From the NCBI RefSeq assembly GCF_000359585.1, contig NZ_APMH01000005.1, forward strand, positions 62,001-126,000: a stretch of 64,000 nt of DNA. The letters are read 5' to 3'. Position numbers and translations under genes: made by a program. Positions 28,103 through 37,702 of this stretch are shown here, piece by piece (positions within the stretch are counted from its first letter, which is position 1; each line of letters begins with the position of its first letter). The notes below the pieces were generated by a model, which saw nothing but the letters and a program-made list of their open reading frames with translations, was not told the origin of the DNA and ran no database searches. The stretch comes from Clostridium tyrobutyricum DSM 2637 = ATCC 25755 = JCM 11008. GTDB lineage: Bacteria; Bacillota; Clostridia; Clostridiales; Clostridiaceae.

Positions 28103-28411
28103 ATGAGGCAAATAAAAATTATTACAGTATGTGGCTCAGGAGTTGTAAGTTCAACAATGGTGGCAAATAAATTAAAAAATCAAATTGAAGATGAAAAGGG
28201 TTATCAGGTAGAAGCAACAGAGGCTAATCCAGGGCAACTTGAGGGAATTATGAGTTCAGGCAGTTATGATTTTATAGTGGCACTTACACCAGTTACCCAG
28301 AGTTACGATATTCCAATAATTGATGGAATAGGCTATTTGACAGGATTTGGTGAAGATGAAGTTATGGAGGAGATATATAAAGTCATAGATGGGTTAGATT
28401 CAAATAATTAG
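28103..28411 (+). CDS. PTS EIIB component, galactitol type
   Basis: 102 residues from the ATG at 28103, 8 bases after GGAG. The N-terminal VCGSGVVSSTMVANKL holds the phospho-accepting Cys typical of GatB-like IIB domains. It receives phosphate from IIA and transfers it to the polyol carried by IIC. Confidence 0.9.
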   Translation: MRQIKIITVCGSGVVSSTMVANKLKNQIEDEKGYQVEATEANPGQLEGIMSSGSYDFIVALTPVTQSYDIPIIDGIGYLTGFGEDEVMEEIYKVIDGLDSNN

Positions 28412-28422
28412 GAGGAGATCTT

Positions 28423-29835
28423 ATGTTTTTTGAAGCATTGAAAAGAGTTTTTGATTCATTTGGTGCATATATTTTTGTTCCAATAATGTTATATATAATT
28501 GCAAGGGTTATGAAATGTAACAGGAAAAGAGCTTTTCAATCTGCATTATTTGCAGGAGTAGGACTTGAAGGATTTAGTTTATTAATTAACTCATTTATAC
28601 CCATTATTACTCCTTTGGTTAGATCCATGGTATCAAGCACAGGAATACACCTTCCTGCTATTGATATGGGTTGGCAGACTACTTCAATAGTTGCTTATTC
28701 CACTAATGTTGGAATGATTTATTTAGGACTCTGTATATTATTGCAAGTTATATTATTTTTGGTGAAATGGACAGATGTATTTCAAGCGGCAGATCTATGG
28801 AATAATTATTCTTATATGGTTTGGGGATCCATAATATATCTACTAACTAAAAATATGTTTCTTGCACTTGGATGCATGATTATACTTACGCTTTATACTT
28901 TGCTTTGTACTGAATTGACACAGAAGAGATGGTCGACTTACTATCACTATCCAAGATGTACAATTTCTGCATTACACACAATAGGAGCGGCACCCTTTGC
29001 AATAGTTTTAGATATATTACTGGACAAACTTCATTTAAATAAAATTAAGGCGGATCCTCAGACTATTCAAAAAAAACTAGGATTTTTAGGTGATCCAACT
29101 ACATTAGGATTCTTACTTGGCATGCTATTAGGAGTAATTGGAAATATTAAAAGATTAAATACCTTGGGGGCCTGGGGGAATATAGCACTTATTGGTGTTG
29201 CAACTGCTGCAGTTATGACCATATTCCCTAAAATAGCAAGCATATTTGCTTCAGCTTTTACTATAATAACTGATGCTTCTAAAAAGGCTACTAAAGGTAA
29301 GAAGGATACGAGGGTTTGGTATATAGCTATTAATGATGCCGCAGGGTATGGTGAAACTGCAACTCTTATTTCTGGTTTACTTTTAATTCCTATTTTGCTT
29401 ATAATATCATTTATTTTGCCTGGAAATAGAGTATTACCTATGGTTGACCTAATAGCAATACCTTATGGAATACAGGCAATGGTATGTGTTTCAAATGGGA
29501 ATATAGTAAAGACAATTATTAGTGGAGCTATATGGTTTACACTAGGATTATTATTAGCGTCTTTTACAGCACCTGTATTTACAGAAGTTGCAAAGCAGGT
29601 AGGTGTAAGTATTCCTTCTACTGGTCTCTTTATAACAAGCCTTCTTATTTTAGCACAGCCGCTGGCAGGAGTAATATTTTTGGCATTTTTATCACAGAAT
29701 CCAGTGTTAATTGGATTAGTTGTTGTGGCTTACTTACTCGGATATGTAATTTTCAGAAAAAATAAAGTAAAATTACAGGATTTCCTAGAAGAAAGAGTTA
29801 AAAAGAATAAAGAGTTAATTCAAAATAATGTCTAA
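28423..29835 (+). CDS. PTS EIIC component, galactitol type (polyol permease)
   Basis: 470 residues, about 10-12 membrane segments. The start (FDSFGAYIFVPIMLYIIARV), GVGLEGFSLLINSFIP and NDAAGYGETATLISGLLL are characteristic of GatC family permeases, which transport galactitol, arabitol and related polyols. The neighbouring TpiA2-, EryC- and RpiB2-like genes point to a C4 polyol. AGGAGG precedes the ATG. Confidence 0.88.
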   Translation: MFFEALKRVFDSFGAYIFVPIMLYIIARVMKCNRKRAFQSALFAGVGLEGFSLLINSFIPIITPLVRSMVSSTGIHLPAIDMGWQTTSIVAYSTNVGMIYLGLCILLQVILFLVKWTDVFQAADLWNNYSYMVWGSIIYLLTKNMFLALGCMIILTLYTLLCTELTQKRWSTYYHYPRCTISALHTIGAAPFAIVLDILLDKLHLNKIKADPQTIQKKLGFLGDPTTLGFLLGMLLGVIGNIKRLNTLGAWGNIALIGVATAAVMTIFPKIASIFASAFTIITDASKKATKGKKDTRVWYIAINDAAGYGETATLISGLLLIPILLIISFILPGNRVLPMVDLIAIPYGIQAMVCVSNGNIVKTIISGAIWFTLGLLLASFTAPVFTEVAKQVGVSIPSTGLFITSLLILAQPLAGVIFLAFLSQNPVLIGLVVVAYLLGYVIFRKNKVKLQDFLEERVKKNKELIQNNV

Positions 29836-29846
29836 TATAAAATTGG

Positions 29847-29880
29847 GAATAGATAGTTTAATTCTATCTATTCTTCATTT
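29847..29880 (+). terminator. Intra-cluster hairpin, possible terminator/attenuator
   Basis: GAATAGATAG (29847-29856) pairs with CTATCTATTC (29864-29873) around TTTAATT, followed by a moderately T-rich tail. It separates the PTS genes from the dehydrogenase trio and may reduce read-through. Confidence 0.6.
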
Positions 29881-29932
29881 TAAATATAGTATTGAAACTA
29901 TACTGAATTTTGTATAGAGAGGAGTGGTTTAT

Positions 29933-31375
29933 GTGGAAAAATATGATTTGATAATTATTGGGGGCGGAATAGTCGGATGTGCTGTAGCTAGAGAATTATC
30001 TAGGTATAGGCTTAAAAGTGCTCTCCTAGAAGCAAATCAAGATATAGCTTGTGGTACTACAAAAGCAAATGGTGGTATAATCCATGCAGGATATGATCCA
30101 AATCCATCATCTTTAAAAGGGAAGTTGAATGTAAAGGGAAGTTTAATGTATCCGAAATTGAAGGAAGAATTAAATTTTAAATATGAAAACAAAGGGTCAA
30201 TGGTTTTGGGATATAACGAAAAGGATCTTGAATTTTTAAATAAGCTTTTAAAAAATGGCAAAAAAATCGGAGTACCTAATCTAAAAATATTAAAAAGTCA
30301 TGAAATAAAGGATATGGAACCAGGAATAAATAAAGATGTAAAGTATGCTCTATTTGCTCCTACAGCAGGTGAAGTAGATTCTTTTGAAATCGCAATTGCT
30401 TTTGCTGAAAATGCAGCCCAAAATGGAGTAAATATTTATAGAAATCAAAAGGTAATAAATATTAAATATGATAATCATTTATTTTATATAAATACAGAGA
30501 ATAAAGAATATGTATCCAATTATGTAGTAAATTGTGCAGGGCTTTATGCTGACAGAATAGCAAATATGGTTGGAATATATGACTATAAAATAAAACCAAG
30601 AAAAGGGGAACTGTTAATTCTTGACAAATCTTCTAAAGCTAAGGTAAATAGAATACTTTTCCCTATTCCTGGAGAACACACTAAAGGTATAGTTGTTATT
30701 CCAACTGTTTCAGGAAATATCTTAATTGGGTCAACTGCGGAAGAAATAGAAGATAAAGAAGATACCACCACCAGTGCAATAGGTATAGATTCACTGTTAA
30801 ATGGAGCTATAAAATCGGTACCATCAATTTCCCAAAAGGATGTAATAAGGACTTTTGCTGGATCTCGTGCTGTAACTATTAATAACTCGAATGATTTCTA
30901 TATAGAAGCTTCAAAAGTTATAAAAGGATTCGTCAGTGTTGCAGGTATACAGTCTCCTGGTATAGCTTCATCACCTGCAATTGCCGAGTATGTAAGAGAT
31001 ATATTAGCTAATGAGGGTGTTGAACTTAAGGTTAATGACAATTTTGACCCTTATAGAAGAGATATATTACGCATGAGTGAAATTGATAATAAAGTTAAAG
31101 ATCAACTAATTAAAGAGAATTCAAAATATGGACATATAATATGTAGATGCGAACAGGTTTCAGAAGGTGAAATCATTGATTGCATCAAAAGACCTGTTGG
31201 TGCAACAACTGTTGACGGAGTGAAAAAAAGGACTAGAGCCGGAATGGGACGTTGTCAAGGAGGATTTTGTCAAGATAGAATTATTTCAATTCTATCTCGT
31301 GAATTAAATAAATCAGAACTTGATATTTTAAAAGAAAATACAGGTTCAAAAATTATTTATACAAACTTAAAGTAA
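29933..31375 (+). CDS. GlpA-like FAD-dependent polyol-phosphate dehydrogenase with BFD-type Cys cluster
   Basis: 480 residues from a GTG at 29933; the nearby ATG at 29931 is out of frame. IIIGGGIVGCAVARELSRY is the FAD motif, GGIIHAGYDPNP and VNCAGLYAD are DAO/GlpA signatures. The C-terminal ~70 residues contain ICRCEQV and RCQGGFCQD, a BFD-like four-Cys [2Fe-2S] site. Family members oxidise glycerol 3-phosphate; here a tetritol phosphate (EryB-like role) is proposed. With the next two genes it forms the common GlpA/GlpB-like/DUF1667 trio of Firmicutes. Confidence 0.85.
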   Translation: MEKYDLIIIGGGIVGCAVARELSRYRLKSALLEANQDIACGTTKANGGIIHAGYDPNPSSLKGKLNVKGSLMYPKLKEELNFKYENKGSMVLGYNEKDLEFLNKLLKNGKKIGVPNLKILKSHEIKDMEPGINKDVKYALFAPTAGEVDSFEIAIAFAENAAQNGVNIYRNQKVINIKYDNHLFYINTENKEYVSNYVVNCAGLYADRIANMVGIYDYKIKPRKGELLILDKSSKAKVNRILFPIPGEHTKGIVVIPTVSGNILIGSTAEEIEDKEDTTTSAIGIDSLLNGAIKSVPSISQKDVIRTFAGSRAVTINNSNDFYIEASKVIKGFVSVAGIQSPGIASSPAIAEYVRDILANEGVELKVNDNFDPYRRDILRMSEIDNKVKDQLIKENSKYGHIICRCEQVSEGEIIDCIKRPVGATTVDGVKKRTRAGMGRCQGGFCQDRIISILSRELNKSELDILKENTGSKIIYTNLK

Positions 31376-31389
31376 AGGAGACGTTTTTT

Positions 31390-32643
31390 ATGGATACATT
31401 CTATTATGATGTGGTAGTTGTAGGTGGTGGGCCAGCGGGATTAGCAGCTGCTTTGAAAGCATGGGAACATGGAGCAGAAGTGGCAATCTTTGAAAGAAAT
31501 GATGAACTTGGCGGAATACTTAATCAATGCATACACAGTGGATTTGGATTAAGTTATTTTAAAAAGGAATTGACAGGACCTGAATATGCTCAAAGATTTA
31601 TAGACAAGTTGAGTGAGTCAAAAGTAAAAGTCTATTTGAATACTATGGTAATAGATATAGATGAAAATAAAAACATTATTGCAGTTAATGAAAATGGAGT
31701 AATAAATGTAGAAGCGAAATCAATAGTGTTGTCTATGGGATGTAGAGAAAGGACAGCAGGTGCCATAAAAATACCAGGGTACAGACCATCTGGAGTAATG
31801 ACGGCAGGTCAGGCACAGCGGTATATAAATATAAGGAATTTAAAACCTGGAACAAAAGCTGTAATTTTAGGATCTGGAGATATAGGATTAATAATGGCAA
31901 GAAGATTAACATTAGAGGGAATAAAGGTTTTAGGAGTTTATGAAGTAATGCCATATCCTAATGGACTCTACAGAAATATAAGGCAGTGTCTTGAGGATTT
32001 TAATATTCCATTATATCTTTCTACAACTGTGACAAAAATATTTGGAAAAGATAGAATAGATGGGATCATGGTTTCAAAAGTTGATAAATTAATGAGGCCT
32101 ATTAAAGAAACTGAGAAATTTATAAATTGTGATTCTTTATTACTATCAGTTGGATTAATACCGGAAAATGAGCTTTCTGAAAAAGCTGGAATAAGAATAA
32201 ATCCTATAACAAATGGACCTATTGTTGATAATAAACTTCAAACTAATATACCTGGGATATTTGCCTGTGGAAATGTATTACATGTACATGACCTTGTAGA
32301 TAATGTGACATTAGAATCAGAAGAGGCAGGTTTAAGATCAGTTAAGTATGCTAAATCTGAAGAAGAATCAAATGTTTATAATAGAAAAATAATATCGATT
32401 AAGAATGTAAGATACACTGTACCTAATCTTATAGCAAAGGAGATAGATTTACCTGTTAAAGTTAAGTTTAGGGTAGGAAAACCATTGAAGGGTAAAATAG
32501 TTTTAAAGTCAGATGATAAAAAAATATTTGAAACTAAAATTCTAAATTTAAAACCAAGCAAAATGGAACAGATTATATTAACTAAAGATATTGCAAACAA
32601 ATATCAAAATGATATAGAAATTGACGTAGAGGAGGTTTTATAA
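31390..32643 (+). CDS. GlpB-like NAD(P)/FAD-dependent oxidoreductase
   Basis: 417 residues. FAD motif VVVGGGPAGLAAALKAWEHG, a second nucleotide-binding stretch AVILGSGDIGLIMARRL, and the VDNKLQTNIPGIFACGNVLHVHDLVD block place it with pyridine nucleotide-disulphide oxidoreductase-like proteins paired with GlpA. It probably passes electrons from the dehydrogenase to a carrier. LNQCIHSGFGL contains a Cys typical of this subgroup. AAGGAGA precedes the ATG; 14 bases after the previous gene. Confidence 0.85.
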   Translation: MDTFYYDVVVVGGGPAGLAAALKAWEHGAEVAIFERNDELGGILNQCIHSGFGLSYFKKELTGPEYAQRFIDKLSESKVKVYLNTMVIDIDENKNIIAVNENGVINVEAKSIVLSMGCRERTAGAIKIPGYRPSGVMTAGQAQRYINIRNLKPGTKAVILGSGDIGLIMARRLTLEGIKVLGVYEVMPYPNGLYRNIRQCLEDFNIPLYLSTTVTKIFGKDRIDGIMVSKVDKLMRPIKETEKFINCDSLLLSVGLIPENELSEKAGIRINPITNGPIVDNKLQTNIPGIFACGNVLHVHDLVDNVTLESEEAGLRSVKYAKSEEESNVYNRKIISIKNVRYTVPNLIAKEIDLPVKVKFRVGKPLKGKIVLKSDDKKIFETKILNLKPSKMEQIILTKDIANKYQNDIEIDVEEVL

Positions 32644-33006
32644 TTGGAGGTAAATGATCTATATTGCATAGTATGTCCAAATGGATGTAAGTTAACTGTA
32701 ACATTACAAAATAATAAGATAGCAGAAATAAAAGGTCAAAAATGTAATAGAGGAGAGAGTTATGCATTACAGGAAATAAAAGATCCTAAAAGAATCTTAA
32801 CTTCAACAGTAAAAATTAATAACAGCAATAGGATCTTATTGCCTGTTCGTTCAGATATAAGCATATCGAAAGATCTATTGTTTGAAGCAATGAAAGAAAT
32901 TAATAAAGTTAGGGCTACTCCTCCAATTGAATGTGGCGATATAATAATCAAGAATATTTTGAATACAGATGTAAATATTATAGCCGAGAAAAGTATAAAA
33001 TTTTAA
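32644..33006 (+). CDS. DUF1667 small Cys protein
   Basis: 120 residues from a TTG behind GGAGG, immediately after the previous stop. YCIVCPNGCKLTV and GQKCNRGESYA give four Cys, the mark of DUF1667 proteins that follow GlpA and GlpB-like genes. It may be an Fe-S or metal-binding subunit replacing GlpC. The function is inferred from gene order only. Confidence 0.83.
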   Translation: MEVNDLYCIVCPNGCKLTVTLQNNKIAEIKGQKCNRGESYALQEIKDPKRILTSTVKINNSNRILLPVRSDISISKDLLFEAMKEINKVRATPPIECGDIIIKNILNTDVNIIAEKSIKF

Positions 33007-33014
33007 ATTTATTG

Positions 33015-33043
33015 TTGACAATATAAAGAAAAAGGTTTATATT
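33015..33043 (+). promoter_or_regulatory. Sigma-A promoter of the riboflavin operon
   Basis: Perfect TTGACA (33015-33020), 17-base spacer, TATATT (33038-33043), about 28 bases before the FMN aptamer. Confidence 0.8.
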
Positions 33044-33070
33044 GAAAACATAAACAAAACTTAATAAATA

Positions 33071-33179
33071 ACTTTCGGGGCAGGGTGAAATTCCCGATCG
33101 GCGGTATAGTCCGCAAGCTTTTAGAAGCATGAACTGGTTTAATTCCAGTACCGACAGTAAAGTCTGGATGAAAGAAAGT
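33071..33179 (+). promoter_or_regulatory. FMN riboswitch (RFN element)
   Basis: The highly conserved RFN sequence is present: TCGGGGCAGGGTGAAATTCC, GATCGGCGGT, a CCGACAGTAAAGTCTGGATG core, and a closing P1 of ACTTTC with GAAAGT. It senses FMN and represses the rib genes that follow. Confidence 0.97.
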
Positions 33180-33216
33180 AAGGATTGAATTTGATTTATT
33201 AAATTCGAATATTATT

Positions 33217-33250
33217 ATCCCCTGAAGGTTTTTACTTCAGGGGATTTTTG
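33217..33250 (+). terminator. FMN riboswitch terminator
   Basis: ATCCCCTGAAG (33217-33227) pairs with CTTCAGGGGAT (33235-33245) and is followed by five T. It is the expected expression platform between the aptamer and ribD. Confidence 0.9.
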
Positions 33251-33355
33251 AATTCAACCATTAAATAATAGAAAATGTATATAATTTTACATATATACTG
33301 TTATATTTTTATAGAAATTCAAGAAAATTCATCAAACAGAGTGGAAGTGAATTTA

Positions 33356-34471
33356 ATGGAAAATAAAGAAATGGATGAGCACTATATGAAAATAGCACTT
33401 AAACTAGCTTCAAGAGGCAGTGGATTTGTAAATCCCAATCCACTTGTTGGAGCTGTAGTCGTAAATAATGGTGAGATTATAGGAGCTGGCTATCATAAAT
33501 TTTTTGGAGGACCTCATGCTGAAGTTTATGCATTAAAAGAGGCAGGGGAAAAGGCAAAAGGTGCAGACATATATGTAACTTTAGAGCCATGTTCCCACTA
33601 TGGAAAAACTCCCCCTTGTGCAAAAGCTATAGTAAAAGCAGGTATAAAGAGGGTTGTAATAGGAGCAATAGACCCTAATCCTTTAGTATCCGGCAAAGGA
33701 GTAAAAATTCTGAAGGATGCAAATGTTGAAGTTGTAACAGGAGTTATGGCTGACAAGGTTATCAAGATGAATGAAATATTTATAAATTATATAATCAACA
33801 AGACACCATTTGTAATTTTGAAATCTGCAGTTAGTTTGGACGGAAAAATAGCTACTTCAGCAGGAAAGTCGAAGTGGATAACTGGAGAAGAGTCCAGGTT
33901 GAAAGTTCATGAGATAAGAAACAGAGTTATGGCAATTATGGTTGGAATAGGCACAGTAATTGCAGATAATCCACTTTTAACTACAAGACTAAAGGAAAAT
34001 TGCAAGAGTCCAAAAGCTGTAATTGTAGATTCCAAGCTTAGAATTCCAGTTGCTTCTAAAATATTTACTACTATAAAAGATAGGGAAATTATAGTTGCAT
34101 GTACCGAGGATTTCGATAGGGAAAAATCAAAGCAGTTGTTGAGTATGGGTGTAAATGTACTTATATGTTCCAAAGATGGATATGGAAGGGTTGACTTGAA
34201 ATATCTTATCAGAAAATTAGGCGAGCATGGTATAGATAGTATACTTCTGGAAGGTGGAGGAAGTTTAAATTTTTCAGCATTGCAGTGTCAAGTTGTGGAC
34301 AAGGTATTTTATTTTATAGCACCAAAATTAATTGGAGGAAGAAATGCTAAAACATCTGTAGAAGGTGATGGATTTGAAGAATTAAATGAGTCTGTAAAAG
34401 TGAAAGAAGTGACTGTAGAAAATATTGGGCAGGATATTATGATTAAAGCTTATATAGACAAGCAACAGTAA
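33356..34471 (+). CDS. ribD: RibD, riboflavin deaminase/reductase
   Basis: 371 residues. The open frame extends 27 codons upstream, but the ATG at 33356 follows GGAAGTGA and gives the normal N-terminus. The deaminase half shows NPNPLVGAVVV, the zinc motif HAEVYAL and TLEPCSHYGKTPPC. The reductase half shows LKSAVSLDGKIA, GIGTVIADNPLLTTR and SILLEGGGSLNFS. It performs the second and third steps of riboflavin synthesis. Confidence 0.95.
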   Translation: MENKEMDEHYMKIALKLASRGSGFVNPNPLVGAVVVNNGEIIGAGYHKFFGGPHAEVYALKEAGEKAKGADIYVTLEPCSHYGKTPPCAKAIVKAGIKRVVIGAIDPNPLVSGKGVKILKDANVEVVTGVMADKVIKMNEIFINYIINKTPFVILKSAVSLDGKIATSAGKSKWITGEESRLKVHEIRNRVMAIMVGIGTVIADNPLLTTRLKENCKSPKAVIVDSKLRIPVASKIFTTIKDREIIVACTEDFDREKSKQLLSMGVNVLICSKDGYGRVDLKYLIRKLGEHGIDSILLEGGGSLNFSALQCQVVDKVFYFIAPKLIGGRNAKTSVEGDGFEELNESVKVKEVTVENIGQDIMIKAYIDKQQ

Positions 34472-34519
34472 TTGTTATTTGATATTTGTTATTTGATATT
34501 TGTTATTTATTATTTATAA
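34472..34519. repeat. Short tandem repeat between ribD and ribE
   Basis: A 14-bp unit TTGTTATTTGATAT is repeated twice and continues as a degenerate third copy and AT-rich tail just before the ribE ribosome binding site. Probably slippage-prone sequence without known role. Confidence 0.6.
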
Positions 34520-34536
34520 AAAGGGGGGTAATGATT

Positions 34537-35190
34537 TTGTTTACTGGCTTAGTAGAGGAAATTGGTAAAGTTCTGAAAATATCAAAGGGGACAAATTCCT
34601 CACAGATTACCATAAAAGCTGAAAAAGTGCTGGATGATGCAAAATTAGGTGACAGCATTGCTGTAAATGGAACTTGTGTTACTGCAATAGATTTTAAAGA
34701 AGATTGCTTTACAGTAGATGTAATGGCAGAAACTCTTAGGATGAGCAATCTTGGAAATGCAAAAATGGGGAGTATGGTAAATCTTGAAAGAGCGCTTAGA
34801 ATAGGGGATAGACTTGGAGGACATATAGTGAGCGGCCATATAGATGGAACTGGAAGTATAGTCAACATACATGATGAAGACATATCCACATGGCTTGAAA
34901 TTGAAACTTCATCTGATTTATTGAAGTATATAGTATTAAAAGGATCAGTGGCATTAGATGGGGTTAGTCTTACTGTAGCAGATTTAAGTGAAAAGAGTTT
35001 TAGCGTATCTTTGATTCCACACACTAAAGGAGAAACCATTTTACATTATAAAAAAGTAGGGGATGTAATAAATATAGAATGTGATTTGATAGGTAAATTT
35101 GTTGAAAAGATGATCTCAAATTCAAATGAACAAGTCAAGAATAAATCAAATATAGATTCAAATATGTTAACTAAATATGGGTTTATGTAA
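34537..35190 (+). CDS. ribE: RibE, riboflavin synthase alpha chain
   Basis: The start is best placed at the TTG at 34537, 8 bases after GGGGGG; it restores the canonical M-FTGLVEEIG N-terminus, whereas the ATG at 34531 is only two bases from that site. About 217 residues with two lumazine-binding repeats: the first has SIAVNGTCVTA, the second has GSVALDGVSLTV. GHIVSGHIDGTG separates them. It dismutates two lumazines to riboflavin. The C-terminus has a short Asn/Ser/Lys-rich extension. Confidence 0.94.
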   Translation: MFTGLVEEIGKVLKISKGTNSSQITIKAEKVLDDAKLGDSIAVNGTCVTAIDFKEDCFTVDVMAETLRMSNLGNAKMGSMVNLERALRIGDRLGGHIVSGHIDGTGSIVNIHDEDISTWLEIETSSDLLKYIVLKGSVALDGVSLTVADLSEKSFSVSLIPHTKGETILHYKKVGDVINIECDLIGKFVEKMISNSNEQVKNKSNIDSNMLTKYGFM

Positions 35191-35216
35191 AATAATATTT
35201 TGAGGGAGGAAAAAAC

Positions 35217-36416
35217 ATGAGTTATAAATTTAGTCCTATAGAGGATGCAATAGAGGATATTAAAAATGGGAAAATGGTTATAGTTGTAGATGACGAGGGA
35301 AGGGAAAATGAAGGAGACCTGGTTATACCTGCTGAAAATGCAACTGGAGAAAATATTAACTTCATGATCAAATATGCAAAAGGACTTTTGTGTGCTCCAG
35401 TTGAAGAAGAAATAGCAGTAAAACTTGGGTTGAATCCTATGGTTGAAAAGAATACAGACAACCATGAAACTGCATTTACAGTAAGTGTAGATTATAAAGA
35501 TACTACAACTGGAATATCAGCATTTGAAAGAGCTCATACTATTAATATGATTGCTTCATCAGATTGCAGTGATGATTTTAGAAGACCTGGACATGTATTC
35601 CCTTTAATAGCAAAGAAAAATGGAGTATTTGATAGAACTGGTCATACTGAAGCTTCAGTTGACTTGGCTAAACTTTCAGGCTTTAAAGGTGCGGCTGCAA
35701 TATGTGAAATAATAAAAGATGATGGAACTATGGCGAGAAGAGACGACTTGATGGACTTTTCAAAGGAGCATGATATAAAGATAATTACTATAGTGGACTT
35801 AATAGCATATAGAAAAAAACATGAAAAACTGGTGAAGAGAGTTGCTTCAGCCAAACTCCCAACTGAATTTGGAGAATTTAAAATAATAGGTTATGAGAAC
35901 ATATTGAATGGTGAACAGCATGTGTGCCTTGTAAAAGGTGAAAATTTTGAAAATGAAAATACTCTTGTAAGAGTACATTCAGAATGTCTTACAGGCGATG
36001 TATTCCATTCGCTTAGATGCGATTGCGGTGATCAGCTTAAAGCTTCCCTAAAACAAATTGAAAAAGAAGGTAAGGGAGTTCTCCTATATATGAATCAGGA
36101 AGGCAGGGGAATAGGAATTTTGAATAAAATAAAAGCTTACAATCTTCAAGACGGTGGAATGGATACTGTAGAAGCAAATTTAGCTCTTGGTTTTCCAGCA
36201 GACATGAGGGAATATTATATAGGCGCTCAGATACTTCAGGATATTGGTATAAGAAAAATGAGACTTTTAACTAATAATCCTAAAAAGATAGAGGGACTTT
36301 CAGATTATGGTCTCCAGATAGTTGAAAGAGTACCTATTGAAATGAATTGTTCAAAAGAAAATCATAAATACATGGAAACCAAAAAAGAAAAAATGGGGCA
36401 TCTATTGAAATTATAG
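35217..36416 (+). CDS. ribBA: RibBA, DHBP synthase/GTP cyclohydrolase II
   Basis: 399 residues. The N-terminal DHBP synthase domain contains [14 protein letters not shown] and RPGHVFPL. The C-terminal cyclohydrolase II domain has the zinc site [18 protein letters not shown] and [10 protein letters not shown]. It supplies both precursors of riboflavin. GGGAGG precedes the ATG. Confidence 0.96.
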   Translation: MSYKFSPIEDAIEDIKNGKMVIVVDDEGRENEGDLVIPAENATGENINFMIKYAKGLLCAPVEEEIAVKLGLNPMVEKNTDNHETAFTVSVDYKDTTTGISAFERAHTINMIASSDCSDDFRRPGHVFPLIAKKNGVFDRTGHTEASVDLAKLSGFKGAAAICEIIKDDGTMARRDDLMDFSKEHDIKIITIVDLIAYRKKHEKLVKRVASAKLPTEFGEFKIIGYENILNGEQHVCLVKGENFENENTLVRVHSECLTGDVFHSLRCDCGDQLKASLKQIEKEGKGVLLYMNQEGRGIGILNKIKAYNLQDGGMDTVEANLALGFPADMREYYIGAQILQDIGIRKMRLLTNNPKKIEGLSDYGLQIVERVPIEMNCSKENHKYMETKKEKMGHLLKL

Positions 36417-36447
36417 AAGCTAAAATATAAAAATGGAGGATTTATAC

Positions 36448-36912
36448 ATGAAAACTTATGAAGGAAAGTTAACTGCAGAGAATTTAAAGATTGGAATAGT
36501 AATTGCAAGATTTAATGAATTTATAAGTGGTAAATTACTTGAAGGGGCACTTGACTGCCTAAGGCGTCATGGAGCAGATGATGAAAATATAAATATCAGC
36601 TGGGTTCCAGGAGCATTTGAGATACCTTTGATTTCAAAGAAAATGGCTCTATCAGGAAAATATGATGCAGTTATTTGTCTTGGAGCAGTAATAAGAGGTG
36701 CCACCCCTCACTTTGACTATGTATCAAATGAAGTTTCAAAAGGTGTAGCAAGTGTTTCACTTGAAGCAAATATGCCGGTTATATTTAGTGTTCTTACTAC
36801 TGATAATATAGAACAAGCTATAGAAAGAGCAGGAACTAAGTCAGGAAATAAAGGCTATGATGGAGCTATGGCTGCCATTGAAATGGCAAATTTAATTAAA
36901 CAATTGGATTAA
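36448..36912 (+). CDS. ribH: RibH, lumazine synthase
   Basis: 154 residues from the ATG at 36448 after GGAGGA; an ATG 15 bases upstream overlaps the site. [35 protein letters not shown] (catalytic His) and [11 protein letters not shown]-like blocks are typical. It condenses DHBP and the pyrimidine to lumazine. Last gene of the operon. Confidence 0.96.
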   Translation: MKTYEGKLTAENLKIGIVIARFNEFISGKLLEGALDCLRRHGADDENINISWVPGAFEIPLISKKMALSGKYDAVICLGAVIRGATPHFDYVSNEVSKGVASVSLEANMPVIFSVLTTDNIEQAIERAGTKSGNKGYDGAMAAIEMANLIKQLD

Positions 36913-36920
36913 ATTATAAA

Positions 36921-36962
36921 GTCTATGGAATTATACTAGTATATAATTCCATAGACTATTTT
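36921..36962. terminator. Terminator after ribH, shared with the convergent gene
   Basis: GTCTATGGAATTATA (36921-36935) pairs with TATAATTCCATAGAC (36942-36956), a 15-bp perfect stem, followed by TATTTTT on the plus strand and preceded by A-rich sequence for the minus strand. Confidence 0.88.
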
Positions 36963-37688
36963 TACAGCAAGGCATAATGATACTGTTATAAATATTGGCT
37001 TTATAATTTTTGAACCTTTTACAAGTGCTAATTTGGTACCAAATCTTGCGCCTATAATCATACAAATTGCTACAGGTATTCCAAGTTTATAATCAATCTG
37101 TCTGTTTACTATAAATACAATAAGAGCGGTTATATTACTTATAAAGTTTAGAAATTTTGCATTACCAGCAGAGCGTAGGAAATCAAATTTATATATGGAT
37201 ATAAGTCCAAATATTAAAAAAGAGCCTGTCCCAGGTCCAAGAAAACCATCATAAAAACCTAAGGCAGCAGCAAATAGCATCCCAATAAACAATGTTTTTC
37301 TAGTAGTGGATTTGAAATTATCCTTTAAACCTACATTTTTTGAAAATAAACTGTATATGCTTACTATAAGAAGGAGTATAAGTACTATGGAGTTTAAATA
37401 TTTGGCATTTATACTAAGGACTGTTCTGGCTCCTGCCGCTGCACCTATAAGAGTAAATGGTACTAAAAATTTTAATATTTTAAAATCAACTTTCCCTGAC
37501 CTTGCAAATTTTAATGAACTTGTAAATGATGCACAGGATGAAGAGAATTTGTTTGTTCCAAGGGCTAGATGAGGTGGTATACCTGCGAATATGAAAGCCG
37601 GCAGACTTATTATACCGCCGCCTCCTGCAATAGAATCTACAAAAGCTGCAATGAAACCAGCTGCACATAAAAAGACTAATGTTGTCAT
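36936..37688 (-). CDS. TauE/SafE-family (DUF81) membrane permease
   Basis: 250 residues, seven or eight membrane segments. AAFVDSIAGGGGIISLPAFI at the N-terminus and FLGPGTGSFLIF in the middle are the repeated TauE/SafE motif. The family exports sulfite, sulfoacetate and other sulfur-containing anions; the substrate here is unknown. Its stop lies within the shared terminator. Confidence 0.88.
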   Translation of the reverse strand: MTTLVFLCAAGFIAAFVDSIAGGGGIISLPAFIFAGIPPHLALGTNKFSSSCASFTSSLKFARSGKVDFKILKFLVPFTLIGAAAGARTVLSINAKYLNSIVLILLLIVSIYSLFSKNVGLKDNFKSTTRKTLFIGMLFAAALGFYDGFLGPGTGSFLIFGLISIYKFDFLRSAGNAKFLNFISNITALIVFIVNRQIDYKLGIPVAICMIIGARFGTKLALVKGSKIIKPIFITVSLCLAVKIVYGIIY

Positions 37689-37702
37689 GTAATAATCATC
37701 CT

